22,063 nt of DNA, from contig JACMPN010000030.1 in the NCBI GenBank assembly GCA_014377495.1, positions 1 through 22,063 of the forward strand, written 5' to 3'. The DNA is from Candidatus Sericytochromatia bacterium (lineage in GTDB: Bacteria; Cyanobacteriota; Sericytochromatia; JACMPN01). Positions 21,244 through 22,063 of the stretch are shown piece after piece. The notes beneath the pieces were generated by a model. That model did not search any database. It was not told where the DNA came from and saw only the letters and a program-made list of their open reading frames with translations. The position numbers were made by a program, and so were the translations under genes. The first letter of the stretch is position 1; each line of letters begins with the position of its first letter.

Positions 21244-22063
21244 CGGCCTGTGGCTGGCTGAGCGCTCGCCACAGGGGGACTCGGTGGACTGACGAGCCGC
21301 ATGGCGGCCAGTTGCCAGAGCCGCTGCACGGACTCTTCTCCGGTCGCCGTCGGATGGAGATGATCGGGGCCCAACTCCTGCGGCCGTTGTCGGAACCAGC
21401 CGTAGAGATCGGGGCCCGGCGGTAACCCGTGATCCCGGGTCAGCCGGTCGATAGCGGTCACGTAGGACGCCAGGCGGGGGTTGGGATTCCAGGGGGGCCG
21501 GGCGAGCATCGGCAGGCACCCCCGCTGCCGGATGGCGGCGATCATCCGCTGCAGCTGGCCTGCAAACTGCGGCAGTGGCACGGCCTGCGTCGCATCGTTC
21601 GTCCCATAGGCCAGGCCGACAAAGGTGCCGGGCGGGCAGAGGGGCAAGGCTTTGGCAAGCTGGGTCAGGCCGTTGGCGGCCGTATCGCCGCTGGTGCCGC
21701 CGTTGATGAAGACCGGCAGCGGCGTCCTCTTGTCCCGATGGGTGCGTTCCCAGGCAGCCTGGCGGAGCAGGCTACTGCTGGTGATGCTGTCTCCCAGGAT
21801 CAACCAGCAGGCCAATGGGCCGGATGCCGTGGCGTCGAAGACCCCGACCTCCGCCAGGCTGGGTGCCGCCGACCAGCTGGTGTCGATTTGCAGGCGGAGC
21901 CACCGTCCGGCGGGGACCGCGAACACGTCGGCTCGGCGGCCCACCCGGTTTTCGGCCTGGAAGGTGGTCTGCCAGATGCCCGTCCGGCCATCCGGGCTGT
22001 CGGCCGAAACCTGGTAACGGTACTGGTGCGGTGCCGTCCGGTGATAGTCGTATCGGTATCCCC
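21240..22063 (-). CDS. SGNH/GDSL-family hydrolase, 5' part outside the window
   Basis: The frame is open to the window end, so the N-terminus is missing; 274 codons are visible. The first 75 or so residues (YRYQVSADSPDGRTGIWQ, then FAVPAGRWLRLQID and LAEVGVFDA) resemble a discoidin/F5-8 type C carbohydrate-binding domain. The SGNH esterase domain follows: block I LILGDSIT near 21781-21804 with the nucleophile Ser, GGTSGDTA near 21690, block III YGTNDA near 21590-21612 and the catalytic Asp/His pair in DHLHPT near 21345-21362. Such enzymes deacetylate polysaccharides or cleave esters, often outside the cell, and a signal peptide is expected upstream. Its TAG stop shares the CTAG at 21240-21243 with the convergent alpha/beta hydrolase. 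Confidence 0.88.
   Translation of the reverse strand, partial: GYRYDYHRTAPHQYRYQVSADSPDGRTGIWQTTFQAENRVGRRADVFAVPAGRWLRLQIDTSWSAAPSLAEVGVFDATASGPLACWLILGDSITSSSLLRQAAWERTHRDKRTPLPVFINGGTSGDTAANGLTQLAKALPLCPPGTFVGLAYGTNDATQAVPLPQFAGQLQRMIAAIRQRGCLPMLARPPWNPNPRLASYVTAIDRLTRDHGLPPGPDLYGWFRQRPQELGPDHLHPTATGEESVQRLWQLAAMRLVSPPSPPVASAQPATGR

Noticed and set aside
1..22063. Genome-wide TGA recoding
   Set aside because: TGA ends several genes, including three inside ATGA stop/start overlaps, so it is a normal stop here; only the C39-like gene carries internal TGA codons.

Overview
The window is GC-rich bacterial chromosome with dense coding, short gaps and mostly minus-strand genes. It holds no rRNA, tRNA, insertion sequence or CRISPR array that I can see. 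Several lipoprotein signal peptides (one solute-binding protein, two large surface proteins and one C39-like peptidase) point to a bacterium that scavenges carbohydrates and decorates its surface. No gene here fixes the taxon. Non-photosynthetic Cyanobacteriota (Sericytochromatia-like) or another little-cultured Gram-negative-type phylum would fit, but this is a guess. TGA, TAG and TAA all serve as stops, and TGA is used in three ATGA stop/start overlaps, so the genetic code looks standard.

Layout. (1) 1-1759, plus strand: an AHSA1/SRPBCC protein, a small protein with a C-terminal membrane helix, an in-frame hypothetical ORF separated from it by a single TAG, and a membrane-anchored DcrB/PsbP-like protein. 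(2) 1764-10062, minus strand: a tightly packed carbohydrate operon. In transcription order it encodes a sugar-binding lipoprotein, two ABC permeases, a cytosolic (alpha/alpha)-barrel glycosidase, an exported toroid-fold enzyme with a probable CBM, and a TPR protein. No ABC ATPase is encoded, so one must be shared from elsewhere. (3) 10181-10498, minus: a small, doubtful two-frame ORF region. (4) 10548-16383, minus: a two-gene surface lipoprotein unit. A 423-residue lipoprotein with Pro/Thr and poly-Gly tracts is followed after one base by a 1520-residue lipoprotein with about 18 NHL-type blades. (5) 16384-16973: a roughly 590-base gene-free stretch with inverted repeats. (6) 16974-17669, plus: a C39-like peptidase lipoprotein whose frame is intact except for two TGA codons. 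(7) 17680-18084, minus: a low-affinity iron permease family membrane protein. (8) 18248-20234, minus: a GH13 alpha-amylase-family gene and a TetR regulator, each preceded by a matching operator placed between similar -35 and -10 boxes. (9) 20374-21243, plus: an alpha/beta hydrolase. (10) 21240 to the window end, minus: a partial SGNH/GDSL hydrolase that shares a CTAG stop overlap with its convergent neighbour.

How the genes work together. The ABC transporter would import an oligosaccharide, perhaps released outside by the exported enzyme and cleaved inside by the barrel glycosidase. The GH13 enzyme is a separate, TetR-controlled alpha-glucan activity. The two large lipoproteins probably form a co-expressed surface module. 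The most unusual items are the doubly TGA-interrupted peptidase, the matched TetR promoter/operator pair, and the 18-blade NHL protein.
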